Assembly: GCF_900411315.1 (NCBI RefSeq)
Contig: NZ_LS990887.1
Coordinates: forward strand, 1,740,647 to 1,804,646
Length of the DNA stretch: 64,000 nucleotides
Direction of reading: 5' to 3'
Origin: Corynebacterium senegalense
GTDB lineage: Bacteria > Actinomycetota > Actinomycetes > Mycobacteriales > Mycobacteriaceae
Part shown: positions 43,131 through 52,051 of the stretch, in pieces
How the letters are laid out: the number at the start of each line of letters is the position of its first letter
How positions within the stretch are numbered: the stretch's first letter is position 1
Notes under the pieces: generated by a model
Databases searched by the model: none
What the model saw: only the letters and a program-made list of their open reading frames with translations
Told to the model about the DNA's origin: nothing
Translations under genes and position numbers: made by a program

Positions 43131-44615
43131 ATGTCCAACCCGATCTCCTACGCGGGAGCGGCCCAAACCCCGATGATCGCGGAGCCGAAGCGCCGCCGCG
43201 ACAACACCCACTGGCTCTACATCGCCGTCATCATCGCCGTCGTCGCCGGCGTCGCGCTCGGCCTTCTCGCCCCCGGTTTCGCCGTGAAGCTCAAGCCGAT
43301 CGGTGACAGCTTCGTCTCTCTGATCAAGATGATCATCCCCGCGGTGATCTTCTGCACGATCGTCCTCGGCGTGGGCTCGGTGCGCTCGGCGGCGACCGTG
43401 GGCAAGACCGGCGGCCTGGCCCTGATCTACTTCGTCGTAATGTCCACCCTGGCGCTCGCCGTGGGCCTGCTGGTGGGCAACCTCATCAAGCCGGGCAGCG
43501 GCCTGGACGTCGGGGCGAGCACGGACGCCGGTCAGAAGTATGCGCAGCAGGCCGCCGAAGCGCCGCAGGGCATCGTGGGCTTCCTGCAGAGCATCATCCC
43601 GGACACCTTCTTCTCCGCCTTCACCTCGGGCTCCGTCCTCCAGGTGCTGCTCATCGGCCTCCTGGTCGGTTTCGCGGTGCAGTCGATGGGCAAGCAGGGC
43701 GAACCGATCCTCACGTTCGTCGCGCACCTGCAGAAGCTCGCTTTCAAGATCCTCGGGTGGATCCTCTGGCTCGCCCCCATCGGCGCGTTTTGCGCCATCG
43801 CCGCCGTGGTGGGCAAGACGGGTATCCAGGCCGTCGTGCAGATGATCGTGCTCATGGGCGCGTTCTACCTCACCTGCTTCATCTTCGTCTTCGGCATCCT
43901 CGGGCTCATCCTCTTCGCCGTCGCGCGCGTCAACGTCTTCTCCCTGTTCAAGTACCTCGGCCGGGAGTTCCTCCTCATCCTCGCCACCTCCTCCTCCGAG
44001 TCGGCGCTGCCGAACCTCATGCGCAAGATGGAGCACCTGGGCGTGGACAAGTCCACCGTCGGCATCGTCGTGCCCACCGGCTACTCCTTCAACCTCGACG
44101 GCACCGCGATCTACCTCACCATGGCCTCGATCTTCATCGCCGATTCCATGGGCATGCCGATGAGCATGAACGAGCAGATCTCGTTGCTCGTGTTCATGAT
44201 CATCGCCTCCAAGGGTGCCGCCGGGGTCACGGGGGCAGGCTTGGCGACGCTCGCCGCCGGCCTCCAGGCATTCCGCCCCGACCTGCTCTCCGGCGTCGGC
44301 GTCATCGTCGGCATCGACCGTTTCATGTCCGAGGCGCGCGCCCTGACCAACTTCGCCGGCAACTCCATCGCGACCCTGGTCGTCGGCACGTGGACGGGGA
44401 CCGTCGACAAGCAGCAGGTCAACCGCGTGCTCTCGGGCGAGGACCCCTACGTGGCGACCGAGATCGACTCGCACGTGGACATGTCCAACCCCTCGGTGGA
44501 CAACCCCGCAACGGACCACCTGCAGCCCACCCCGCAGGTCGATCTGTCCGCCTACCAGGGCACTGACGGGCGCAACCCGTCTTCGCCGGGCGGCTCCGGC
44601 TCGACTGTGCGATAA
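43131..44615 (+). CDS. dctA: Dicarboxylate/amino acid:cation symporter, DctA-like
   Basis: The 494-residue DAACS-family transporter has eight helices and two re-entrant loops. Substrate-site motifs are ATSSSESALPNLMRKM, PTGYSFNLDGTAIYLTM and SKGAAGVTGAGLATLA, then VIVGIDRFMSEARALTN. The position and sequence type match C. glutamicum dctA (cg2870, from memory), which imports succinate, fumarate and malate. GAGG lies six bases before ATG 43131. The hydrophilic C-terminal tail (about 60 residues) is low-complexity. Confidence 0.9.
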   Translation: MSNPISYAGAAQTPMIAEPKRRRDNTHWLYIAVIIAVVAGVALGLLAPGFAVKLKPIGDSFVSLIKMIIPAVIFCTIVLGVGSVRSAATVGKTGGLALIYFVVMSTLALAVGLLVGNLIKPGSGLDVGASTDAGQKYAQQAAEAPQGIVGFLQSIIPDTFFSAFTSGSVLQVLLIGLLVGFAVQSMGKQGEPILTFVAHLQKLAFKILGWILWLAPIGAFCAIAAVVGKTGIQAVVQMIVLMGAFYLTCFIFVFGILGLILFAVARVNVFSLFKYLGREFLLILATSSSESALPNLMRKMEHLGVDKSTVGIVVPTGYSFNLDGTAIYLTMASIFIADSMGMPMSMNEQISLLVFMIIASKGAAGVTGAGLATLAAGLQAFRPDLLSGVGVIVGIDRFMSEARALTNFAGNSIATLVVGTWTGTVDKQQVNRVLSGEDPYVATEIDSHVDMSNPSVDNPATDHLQPTPQVDLSAYQGTDGRNPSSPGGSGSTVR

Positions 44616-44623
44616 TCCCCCGT

Positions 44624-45310
44624 ATGCCCGGCCACGTCCTCGTCTCGGTGTCCTCCATTTTCGACGCCACCCGCGATGACGTGGCCGTTTTGGTTTCCGA
44701 CCTCGACCGCAACGGCATCCCCGTCTCCCTACTCGTCGCCCCGCACATCGACAAGAAGTGGCACCTCGCGAAGGACAAGGAGACGCGCCGCTGGCTCGAC
44801 GAGCAGCGAAAGGCCGGGCGCGCGCTCATCCTCAACGGCTTCGACCAGCCCGCCCAGGGGCGCCGCTCCGAGTTCGCCACCCTCGGCGCCCACGAGGCGC
44901 GGCTGCGCCTGAAGGGGGCCACGCGCCAGATGAAGTCGCTCGGCTACGAGTTCGACATCTTCGCCCCGCCCCGCTGGCAGCTCTCCGAGGGCACCCTCGA
45001 CGTCGTGGGCGACTTCGGGTTCGAGCTGGTCGCCTCCACGAAGGGGCTGCATCTGGTCGAAACGGGCGAGTTCCACCGGTGCCGCAACCTCTCCGTCGGC
45101 GAGGGCTTCGGCGCGGCGAAGTGGTGGCGCCGCAACATCATCCGCGCCGCCGAGCGCGGTGCGGCGAAGGGCAACACCATCCGACTGTCCGTCTCCGGCC
45201 GCGAGCTGGGACAGAAGAAGGTGCGCCGCGACTTCCTGGACGCCGCGGTCGGCGCCGCGGAGCAGGGCGCGCAGCCCGCCGACTACCGCGCCTTCCTTCC
45301 GGGCCGGTAG
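44624..45310 (+). CDS. DUF2334 polysaccharide deacetylase-like protein
   Basis: The 228-residue product follows the NodB-like barrel pattern: VSVSSIFDATRDDV at the first strand, SLLVAPHIDKKW, ILNGFDQPAQGRRSEFATL and FAPPRWQLSEGTLDVV. DUF2334 proteins are related to carbohydrate deacetylases; the metal-binding DD/HxxH pattern is incomplete here, so activity is unsure. It is predicted cytoplasmic. ATG 44624 follows an extended -10 (TGCGATAAT ending 44617) by six bases, the -10 overlapping the dctA stop codon. Confidence 0.8.
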   Translation: MPGHVLVSVSSIFDATRDDVAVLVSDLDRNGIPVSLLVAPHIDKKWHLAKDKETRRWLDEQRKAGRALILNGFDQPAQGRRSEFATLGAHEARLRLKGATRQMKSLGYEFDIFAPPRWQLSEGTLDVVGDFGFELVASTKGLHLVETGEFHRCRNLSVGEGFGAAKWWRRNIIRAAERGAAKGNTIRLSVSGRELGQKKVRRDFLDAAVGAAEQGAQPADYRAFLPGR

Positions 45311-45340
45311 AGCGCGCCCGGCGGCGCTACGCTGGGCGCC

Positions 45341-45841
45341 ATGACGGACAACATCAGGAACATCCCGCTCACGCTCAACGACGGCACCGAGACCACCCTC
45401 AACGAGATCGCCGGCGACAACGCCGTCCTTCTGGTCAACACGGCCTCGCAGTGCGGACTGACCCCGCAGTACGAGGGGCTGCAGAACCTGCAGGACACCT
45501 ACGGCCAGCGCGGGCTGACCGTGGTGGGGGCGCCGTGCAACCAGTTCAAGGGCCAGGAACCGGGCTCCGACGAGGAGATCCGCGACTTCGTCTGCACCCG
45601 CTTCAACGCGACCTTCCCCCTGCTGTCCAAGCTGGAGGTCAACGGCCCCGGCGCGCACCCGCTGTACAAGGAGCTGACCAAGGTCGCCGACTCCGCCGGG
45701 GAGGCCGGGGACGTCGCGTGGAACTTCGAGAAGTTCCTCATCACCCCCTCCGGCGCGGTGGCCGCCCGCATCCGCCCGCGGACGGAGCCGCAGGAGCCCG
45801 AGGTCACAGCGGCTATCGACGCCACCCTCGCCACCTCCTGA
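45341..45841 (+). CDS. mpx: Glutathione peroxidase-family (mycothiol) peroxidase
   Basis: The 166-residue product has the peroxidatic Cys in NTASQCGLTPQYEGLQ, then GAPCNQFKGQEPG and WNFEKFLI. It reduces hydrogen and organic peroxides; in corynebacteria, which lack glutathione, the orthologue Mpx (cg2867, from memory) uses mycothiol/mycoredoxin or thioredoxin. ATG 45341 follows TACGCT (45328-45333) by seven bases, leaderless. Confidence 0.92.
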   Translation: MTDNIRNIPLTLNDGTETTLNEIAGDNAVLLVNTASQCGLTPQYEGLQNLQDTYGQRGLTVVGAPCNQFKGQEPGSDEEIRDFVCTRFNATFPLLSKLEVNGPGAHPLYKELTKVADSAGEAGDVAWNFEKFLITPSGAVAARIRPRTEPQEPEVTAAIDATLATS

Positions 45842-45862
45842 GCCGCGGGCGCCGCCCGCGGC
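45842..45862. terminator. Hairpin between convergent mpx and nuclease genes
   Basis: GCCGCGGGC (45842-45850) pairs with GCCCGCGGC (45854-45862) around a three-base loop. There is no T-run, so it is a possible rather than certain terminator. Confidence 0.4.
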
Positions 45863-45863
45863 C

Positions 45864-48524
45864 CTAGCCGCGGCTCAGCAGGCCCTGGAGCGCTCCGGCG
45901 ATGCCGGGGAAGGCGCTCGAGGCGGCGGCCACGACGCCGGCGATGACGGCGAGGAGCGCGGCGAGGATCCCGAGGGGCGAGACGGACGAGCCGGAGGAGC
46001 CCCCGGGCGTGACCGTGCCGCCGGGGTTGTCGGCCTTCTTCAGGTCGAAGCCGACCTTGACCGGGTCGTGGTCCGAGGAGCGGAACGGGTTGCCGTAGCC
46101 GTAGAGCGGGTCCGCGCCGTCGCCGAAGAAGTCGTGGGCGTTGTAGTTGCGGCGCGAGTACTCGAAGGCGGCGGACTCGTCGCCGTTGATGTTCCACACC
46201 GCGGAGTCTCGCACCATCCCCCGGGCGGCGGCGTTGGCCAGGACGTGGTCGAGGGAGCCGAGCTCGCCGCCGAACTGGTAGGAGGCCTGGTCGAAATCCT
46301 TCTCGGTGTGGACGATGCCGAAGCCGCCCTGCTCCAGCGCGGCCATGGAGTCCTCGCGGGTGTAGGAGTTGAAGTCGCCGACGAGGAAGGTGGGCAGCTG
46401 CGCCCAGTCGGACTGCTCGCCGAGGTGGGTGAGCAGCGCCTTCGCCTGCGCGACGCGCAGGTTCGCGTTGTTGCCCTGGCCGTCGCCCGTGTCGGCGTCG
46501 CCGAGGGCCACCGAGCCCTTGGACTTGAAGTGGTTGACCACCGCGACGAAGTCGTCGCCGCCGGCGGTCGGCTCGAAGGCCTGGGCCAGCGGCTGGCGGG
46601 CGGTGCCGGTGTAGGCGCCGTCGTCGAAGATGCGGGACTCGCCCACCGGCGTGACCGTGGCCGGGTTGTAGATGAAGGCCACGCGGATCACGTCCTCGCT
46701 GCCCGGCAGCGTCGCGGGGGAGGCGACGTAGGCCCAGCGCTGTTCGCCAGCTGCGGCGTTGAGGGCGTCGACAAGCGAGCTCAGGGCCTCGTCGCGCTTG
46801 GCCACGTCCCCCGTCACCGTCGCCGTGTTCTCGATCTCGGACAGGCCGAGCACGTCGGTGTCGAGGCGGTTGATTGCGGTGACGATCTTCGCCTGCTGGT
46901 CCGCCAACGCCTCTTTCGAGTAGGCGCCGCGCACCGTGCAGTCGTCGGTGCCCACCGGCGCGCCGTTCATGTCGGTGAAGGCCTTGCAGCCGGCCTCCTC
47001 CTCGCCAAGCGAGGTGAAGTAGTTGAGCACGTTGAAGAAGCCGATGGAGTAGTCGCCGGCCACGCCCGCGGGCACGTCCAGGCTGGCCGCGCGGGAGTCC
47101 TCCCACGTGATCGGCAGCTCCGCGGCCGTGTTCTTGCCGGTGATCGGCTCGAGGGGCTGGAAGCGCCAGCGGTCGAAGGAGTAGTCCACGACAACGTCGG
47201 TCTGGAAGTCGACGGCGTCGCCCGTGCGGATCGCCTTGACCCCCTGGTCCGAGGTGAGCAGGTACGGCAGCGGGGTCGACTTGTCGGTGCGGAAGTAGTT
47301 GCGGGTGCGGCCGTCGTCGAGGTAGACCACCTCCGCGTCGTTCTTCGCGGCGAGCGCCTGCGCCTCCGCGCCGGGCGCGACGACGTCGGTCGGGGTGCGG
47401 TGGGCGAGGGGGCCGGGGGCGAGGCCGAGGTCGCCGGTGGTGTTCAGCGAGTAGTTGTCGGTCACCGTGTAGGCGCCGGTGGGGCGCACGAGCATGCCCT
47501 CGTAGGGCTCGCGGGCCTCGCCGCCGGCGGGCAGGGCCTCGATCTCCAGCGCGACGGGCGTCTCCAGCGGGGCGTCCAGCTCGGTCACGCCCGCCGCGGC
47601 GATCTGGGTCTGGTTGTAGTACTCGCCGACAGTGCCGGTGACGCGCACCGACGCGCCGCGCTGCGGATAGTCCGTGCGGGACCCCATGTAGACGAAGATG
47701 GCGTCAGAGGCCGCGCCCGCCTGCTTGCCGCTGCCCGCTGTCTGCAGGAAGAAGCCGTTCTTGCCGCCCTCGTCGTACACGGCGGTGACCACGCCCTCGG
47801 CAGTGACGGTCGTGTCCACCAGGGGCGAGGCCGCGCCGGTGCCCTGGATCTCGGCGATCGGGGTCACGGCCGTTTCACCCGGAAGCTCGGGACCACCCGG
47901 ATCACCCGGCGTTTCGGAGCCGGAGGAAGCCTCGGGGGTCGGGGCCGCCGGGGCGAAGTCGGTGGCGTTGTTGTCCGTGTCGGCGCCGGAGGCGTCGCGC
48001 TGGATCGAGGTGGCGTTGGAGGTGCCCGGGGCGGGGGCGGTCTCGGAGCGCACGGCGGTGCCCCACCCGACGAGGTCGACGGGGGCGCCCGAGGCGTCGA
48101 AAAGCGCGGCGATGGCCGCCTTGGCGCCGAAGTCGAAGTCGGCAGACTGGTCCGGCGTGGGCAGCGCGGCGCTCGGGGTGGCGCCCGCCTTGCCCGCGAT
48201 GAGGAAGTGGGATCCGGCCGGCACCACGCCGGAGAGCGTGACGGCCCTGCCCAGACCGTCGTTGGCCGAGCGCTGCTCCAGGCGCCACCCGGTGACGTCG
48301 ACATCCGCGGAGGTCGGGTTGTAGAGCTCGACGAAGTCGTTGGAGTACACGGAGCCGGAGTTGCCGCCTCCGCCGTAGACCTCGGAGACGACGATCTGCG
48401 AACCGTCGGGTGCGGCGGAGGCAGGGCCGGTGACGACGGTGACGGTGCCGGCGGCGAGCGCGATGGCGAGCGCGGCGGGCACGGAGGGACGGAAGGCGCG
48501 TGGGCAGCGGGGTGTGCGTGGCAT
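45864..48524 (-). CDS. nucH: Cell-surface ExeM/NucH-family nuclease
   Basis: The 886-residue secreted DNase/nuclease has a signal peptide (AALAIALAAGTVTVVTGPASA), a lamin-tail domain (about 40-150, YSNDFVELYNPTSADVDVTGW), a proline-rich linker, an OB-fold (about 225-330) and a C-terminal endonuclease/exonuclease/phosphatase domain: DVLGLSEIENT, VVNHFKSKG, VGDFNSYTRED, SSDHDPV. A C-terminal hydrophobic helix anchors it. ATG 48524 has GAAGGG six bases upstream; the frame is open back to 49037, but that part is antisense to purS. Its role is probably to release phosphate and nucleosides from DNA. The symbol follows its place next to mpx in C. glutamicum, from memory. Confidence 0.88.
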   Translation of the reverse strand: MPRTPRCPRAFRPSVPAALAIALAAGTVTVVTGPASAAPDGSQIVVSEVYGGGGNSGSVYSNDFVELYNPTSADVDVTGWRLEQRSANDGLGRAVTLSGVVPAGSHFLIAGKAGATPSAALPTPDQSADFDFGAKAAIAALFDASGAPVDLVGWGTAVRSETAPAPGTSNATSIQRDASGADTDNNATDFAPAAPTPEASSGSETPGDPGGPELPGETAVTPIAEIQGTGAASPLVDTTVTAEGVVTAVYDEGGKNGFFLQTAGSGKQAGAASDAIFVYMGSRTDYPQRGASVRVTGTVGEYYNQTQIAAAGVTELDAPLETPVALEIEALPAGGEAREPYEGMLVRPTGAYTVTDNYSLNTTGDLGLAPGPLAHRTPTDVVAPGAEAQALAAKNDAEVVYLDDGRTRNYFRTDKSTPLPYLLTSDQGVKAIRTGDAVDFQTDVVVDYSFDRWRFQPLEPITGKNTAAELPITWEDSRAASLDVPAGVAGDYSIGFFNVLNYFTSLGEEEAGCKAFTDMNGAPVGTDDCTVRGAYSKEALADQQAKIVTAINRLDTDVLGLSEIENTATVTGDVAKRDEALSSLVDALNAAAGEQRWAYVASPATLPGSEDVIRVAFIYNPATVTPVGESRIFDDGAYTGTARQPLAQAFEPTAGGDDFVAVVNHFKSKGSVALGDADTGDGQGNNANLRVAQAKALLTHLGEQSDWAQLPTFLVGDFNSYTREDSMAALEQGGFGIVHTEKDFDQASYQFGGELGSLDHVLANAAARGMVRDSAVWNINGDESAAFEYSRRNYNAHDFFGDGADPLYGYGNPFRSSDHDPVKVGFDLKKADNPGGTVTPGGSSGSSVSPLGILAALLAVIAGVVAAASSAFPGIAGALQGLLSRG

Positions 48525-48627
48525 GGGGAACCCTTCGGCGGAAACATGGACGGGTGACAGGGGAGCCCGAGCTCCCCGGGACACGCTAGATCGGGGGAGG
48601 CGGGCGTGCCCGCTTCGTTGCAAAGAA

Positions 48628-48643
48628 TTCACGTCCGGTTCAC
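48628..48643 (-). promoter_or_regulatory. Candidate PhoR box upstream of the nuclease gene
   Basis: On the minus strand GTGAA occurs twice with 11-base periodicity (fwd TTCAC at 48628-48632 and 48639-48643). The pair lies roughly 40 bases upstream of a possible -10 (TAGCGT, fwd 48582-48587), a position suited to activation. Confidence 0.5.
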
Positions 48644-48723
48644 CCTGCCACGACGCGGCGCGCCGGGGGCCGCCGAGCGGGGGGTTGAACCGGAAGAAAA
48701 TAGGGGAGTACCTGCCCCTCCTA

Positions 48724-48782
48724 TATACTGAGCGCTGTCTTTGACCCCCTTTGACTCCTAACCAGAGCCTAACCAGAGAAGG
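48724..48782 (+). promoter_or_regulatory. purS promoter and repeat-containing leader
   Basis: TATACT (48724-48729) is the likely -10. The leader then has CTTTGAC twice (48740-48746, 48750-48756) and a perfect 11-bp tandem repeat CCTAACCAGAG (48757-48767, 48768-48778), ending in the ribosome binding site GAGAAGGA. No riboswitch fold is recognised. Confidence 0.6.
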
Positions 48783-48788
48783 ACTCTC

Positions 48789-49031
48789 ATGGCACGTGTC
48801 GTTGTAAATGTCATGCCCAAGGCAGAAATCCTCGACCCCCAAGGCCAGGCGGTGCAGCGCGCCCTCGGCCGCATCGGCGTGAGCGGCGTCGAGGACGTCC
48901 GCCAGGGCAAACGATTCGAGATCGAGGTCGACGACACCGTCACCGACGAGGAGCTCGAGCGCGTCGCCGCGACGCTGCTCGCCAACACCGTCATCGAGGA
49001 CTACGAGGTGGTTCGAGAGGTCATTCGATGA
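48789..49031 (+). CDS. purS: Phosphoribosylformylglycinamidine synthase subunit PurS
   Basis: The 80-residue bridging subunit of the FGAM synthase complex: [35 protein letters not shown] and NTVIEDYEV are family-typical. It joins glutaminase PurQ to synthetase PurL. The stop overlaps the purQ start (ATGA). Confidence 0.96.
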   Translation: MARVVVNVMPKAEILDPQGQAVQRALGRIGVSGVEDVRQGKRFEIEVDDTVTDEELERVAATLLANTVIEDYEVVREVIR

Positions 49032-49699
49032 CCGCAACCATCGGAGTAATCACCTTCCCGGGCACGCTTGACGACGTCGACGCCTTACGCGCCGTCCGCC
49101 TCGCGGGCGCGCAGCCGAAGCAGCTCTGGCACGCTGACGACGACCTGACCGGCGTCGACGCCGTCGTCGTCCCCGGCGGCTTCTCCTACGGCGACTACCT
49201 GCGCTCCGGGGCCATCGCGGCCCAGGCACGCATGACGAAGGCCGTCGTCGAGGCCGCCGGCCGCGGTATGCCCGTGCTGGGCATCTGCAACGGCTTCCAG
49301 ATCCTCACCGAGGCCGGCCTGCTGCCCGGGGCGCTCACCCGCAACCAGGGCCTGAACTTCCACTGCGTGGACACCTACCTCGAGGTGGCCAACGCCGAGA
49401 CCGCCTGGACAAACCAGTTCGAGGAAGGCTCGCGCATCCTCGTTCCCGCCAAGCACGGTGAGGGCCGCTTCCAGGCCGCCCCGGAAACCATCGAGGAGCT
49501 GGAGAAGGAAGGCCGGGTCGTCTTCCGCTACACCGACAACTTCAATGGCTCAGTCAACGCCATCGCGGGCGTGACCAACGAGACCGGCCGCGTCGTCGGC
49601 CTCATGCCGCACCCCGAGCACGCCATCGAGGTGCTCACCGGCCCGTCCACCGACGGGCTCGGCCTGTTCCTGTCCGCCATCTCTTCGATCGGAGCCTAG
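49028..49699 (+). CDS. purQ: Phosphoribosylformylglycinamidine synthase subunit PurQ
   Basis: The 223-residue class I glutamine amidotransferase releases ammonia for FGAM synthesis. Nucleophile Cys in GICNGFQ, His-Glu pair in MPHPEHAIE, and [16 protein letters not shown] are present. Translation is coupled to purS by the ATGA overlap and purL starts four bases after its stop. Confidence 0.97.
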   Translation: MTATIGVITFPGTLDDVDALRAVRLAGAQPKQLWHADDDLTGVDAVVVPGGFSYGDYLRSGAIAAQARMTKAVVEAAGRGMPVLGICNGFQILTEAGLLPGALTRNQGLNFHCVDTYLEVANAETAWTNQFEEGSRILVPAKHGEGRFQAAPETIEELEKEGRVVFRYTDNFNGSVNAIAGVTNETGRVVGLMPHPEHAIEVLTGPSTDGLGLFLSAISSIGA

Positions 49700-49703
49700 A
49701 GAC

Positions 49704-51992
49704 GTGTCCGAAAAAGTGACTGTGCACAACGACACCGTTGACAACGCCAAGGCCACCCCGGACCAGGCGCAGCCCTACGCCGAGCTCGGCCTGAAGGACG
49801 ACGAGTACCAGAAGATCAGGGACATCCTCGGGCGCCGCCCGACGGACGCGGAGCTGACCGTGTACTCCGTCATGTGGTCCGAGCACTGCTCCTACAAGTC
49901 CTCCAAGGTGCACCTGCGCTACTTCGGCGAGACGATGACCGAGGAGATGGCCTCCAAGATCCTCGCCGGCATCGGCGAAAACGCGGGCGTGGTGGACATC
50001 GGGGGCGGCGACGCCGTGACCTTCCGCGTGGAAAGCCACAACCACCCCTCCTTCGTCGAGCCCTACCAGGGCGCGGCCACCGGTGTCGGCGGCATCGTCC
50101 GGGACATCATGGCGATGGGCGCCCGCCCGATCGCGGTGATGGACCAGCTGCGCTTCGGCCCGGCCGACGCCGAGGACACCAAGCGCGTCCTGCCCGGCGT
50201 GGTGCACGGCATCGGCGGCTACGGCAACTCCCTCGGCCTGCCCAACATCGGCGGCGAGACGGTCTTCGACGCCGCCTACGCGGGCAACCCGCTGGTCAAT
50301 GCCCTGTGCGTGGGCACCCTCAAGGTGGAGGACCTGAAGCTCGCCTTCGCCTCCGGCACCGGCAACAAGGTCGTCCTGTTCGGCTCCCGCACGGGCCTCG
50401 ACGGCATCGGCGGTGTCTCCGTGCTCGGCTCGGCCACCTTCGAGGAGGGCGAGGAGCGCAAGCTCCCCGCCGTCCAGGTCGGCGACCCCTTCGCTGAGAA
50501 GGTCCTCATCGAGTGCTGCCTCGAGCTCTACGCCGCGGGCGTGGTCGTGGGCATCCAGGACCTCGGCGGCGGCGGGCTGGCCTGCGCCACCTCCGAGCTC
50601 GCGGCCGCCGGCGACGGCGGTATGCGCGTCGACCTCGACGCCGTGCCCCTGCGCGCGGAGAACATGTCCGCGGCGGAGATCCTCGCCTCCGAGTCCCAGG
50701 AGCGCATGTGCGCCGTGGTCACCCCGGACAACGTGGACCGCTTCATGGAGATCTGCGCCAAGTGGGACGTCAACGCCGCCGTGATCGGCGAGGTCACCGA
50801 CGAGAAGGACCGCTACGTCGTCTACCACAACGGCGAGCTCGTCCTCGACGCGCCGCCCTCCAGCATCGACGAGGGCCCCGTCTACGAGCGCCCCTTCGCC
50901 CGCCCGGAGTGGCAGGACGAGCTGCAGCAGGAAACTCCGGTCGAGCGGCCGGCGGACCTGAAGCAGGCCCTGTTCGACATGGTGTCCTCCCCGGCGCTGT
51001 GCTCCCGTGACTTCATCACCGAGCAGTACGACCGCTACGTCCGCGGTAACACCGTCAAGGCGAAGTACTCCGACGCCGGTGTCCTGCGCATCAACGAGGA
51101 GAATAACCGCGGCGTCGCCATCTCAGCCGACGCCTCCGGCCGCTACACCAAGCTGGACCCGCGCACCGGTGCCCGCCTGGCCCTGGCCGAGGCCTACCGC
51201 AACGTCGCCGTCACCGGCGCCCGCCCGGTGGCCGTGACCAACTGCCTCAACTTCGGTTCCCCGGAGAACCCGGACGTCATGTGGCAGTTCCGTGAGGCCG
51301 TCCACGGCCTGGCCGACGGTGCCAAGGAGCTGGGTATCCCGGTCTCCGGCGGCAACGTCTCCTTCTACAACCAGACCGGCGACACCCCGATCCTGCCGAC
51401 CCCGGTCGTCGGTGTCCTCGGCGTCGTCGAGGACGTCCACGACGCCATCGGCCACGACCTCGGCTCCGTCTCCGAGCCGGAGGTGCTCGTCCTCCTGGGC
51501 GAGACCCGTGACGAGTTCGGCGGCTCCATCTGGCAGCAGATCACCGGCGGCGGCCTCAGCGGCCTGCCCCCGCAGGTCGACCTCGCCGACGAGGAGCGCC
51601 TGGCGGACTTCTTCGTGGGCAACAACCTGGTCACCGCCGCGCACGACCTCTCCGAGGGTGGCCTGGCACAGGCTGTCGCCGAGATGGCGTTCCGTTACGA
51701 CGGCGGCGTCTCCCTCGACCTCGCCGGTGTCCACGAGGACGAGTTCGTGGCGCTGTTCTCCGAGTCCGCATCCCGCGTGCTGGTGGCCACCACCGCCGAC
51801 CGCGTCGACGGGGTGCTCGAGCGTGCCGCGGAGTTCGGTGTCCCGGCCGTCCGCATCGGTGAGACCACCGAGGGCCGCGAGCTGACCTTCGGCGACACCA
51901 CCGTCAACATCGACGAGCTCAAGGACGCCTGGAAGGCCACCCTGCCGGACCTCTTCGGTCACGCTGTGGGTGCCAACTCCGTCGTCGAGTAG
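49704..51992 (+). CDS. purL: Phosphoribosylformylglycinamidine synthase subunit PurL (small type)
   Basis: The 762-residue ATP-dependent synthetase subunit works with PurS and PurQ. Typical segments are [54 protein letters not shown] and [14 protein letters not shown] 49704. Codon choice shifts noticeably at about 51000: before it GGT and CGT codons are rare, after it they are frequent (accggt, ttcggt, cgtgac), as in the following island genes. The protein itself looks intact. Confidence 0.97.
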   Translation: MSEKVTVHNDTVDNAKATPDQAQPYAELGLKDDEYQKIRDILGRRPTDAELTVYSVMWSEHCSYKSSKVHLRYFGETMTEEMASKILAGIGENAGVVDIGGGDAVTFRVESHNHPSFVEPYQGAATGVGGIVRDIMAMGARPIAVMDQLRFGPADAEDTKRVLPGVVHGIGGYGNSLGLPNIGGETVFDAAYAGNPLVNALCVGTLKVEDLKLAFASGTGNKVVLFGSRTGLDGIGGVSVLGSATFEEGEERKLPAVQVGDPFAEKVLIECCLELYAAGVVVGIQDLGGGGLACATSELAAAGDGGMRVDLDAVPLRAENMSAAEILASESQERMCAVVTPDNVDRFMEICAKWDVNAAVIGEVTDEKDRYVVYHNGELVLDAPPSSIDEGPVYERPFARPEWQDELQQETPVERPADLKQALFDMVSSPALCSRDFITEQYDRYVRGNTVKAKYSDAGVLRINEENNRGVAISADASGRYTKLDPRTGARLALAEAYRNVAVTGARPVAVTNCLNFGSPENPDVMWQFREAVHGLADGAKELGIPVSGGNVSFYNQTGDTPILPTPVVGVLGVVEDVHDAIGHDLGSVSEPEVLVLLGETRDEFGGSIWQQITGGGLSGLPPQVDLADEERLADFFVGNNLVTAAHDLSEGGLAQAVAEMAFRYDGGVSLDLAGVHEDEFVALFSESASRVLVATTADRVDGVLERAAEFGVPAVRIGETTEGRELTFGDTTVNIDELKDAWKATLPDLFGHAVGANSVVE

Positions 51993-52001
51993 CCCGCCTC
52001 C

Positions 52002-52035
52002 CGCGACAGCCCCCGCCCCGGCGGGGGCTGTCGCG
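52002..52035 (+). terminator. Hairpin after purL
   Basis: CGCGACAGCCCCCGCC pairs perfectly with GGCGGGGGCTGTCGCG around CC. No T-run follows; the next -10 (TAGGCT, 52040-52045) is immediately downstream. Confidence 0.6.
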
Positions 52036-52051
52036 CGTGTAGGCTGGGCCC

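Noticed and set aside
48731-48788. Purine riboswitch in the purS leader
   Set aside because: The leader is too short and no aptamer-like three-way junction can be drawn; only short direct repeats are seen.
48525-49037. N-terminal extension of the nuclease reading frame
   Set aside because: The part beyond ATG 48524 is antisense to purS and its promoter; the signal peptide and ribosome binding site mark the true start.
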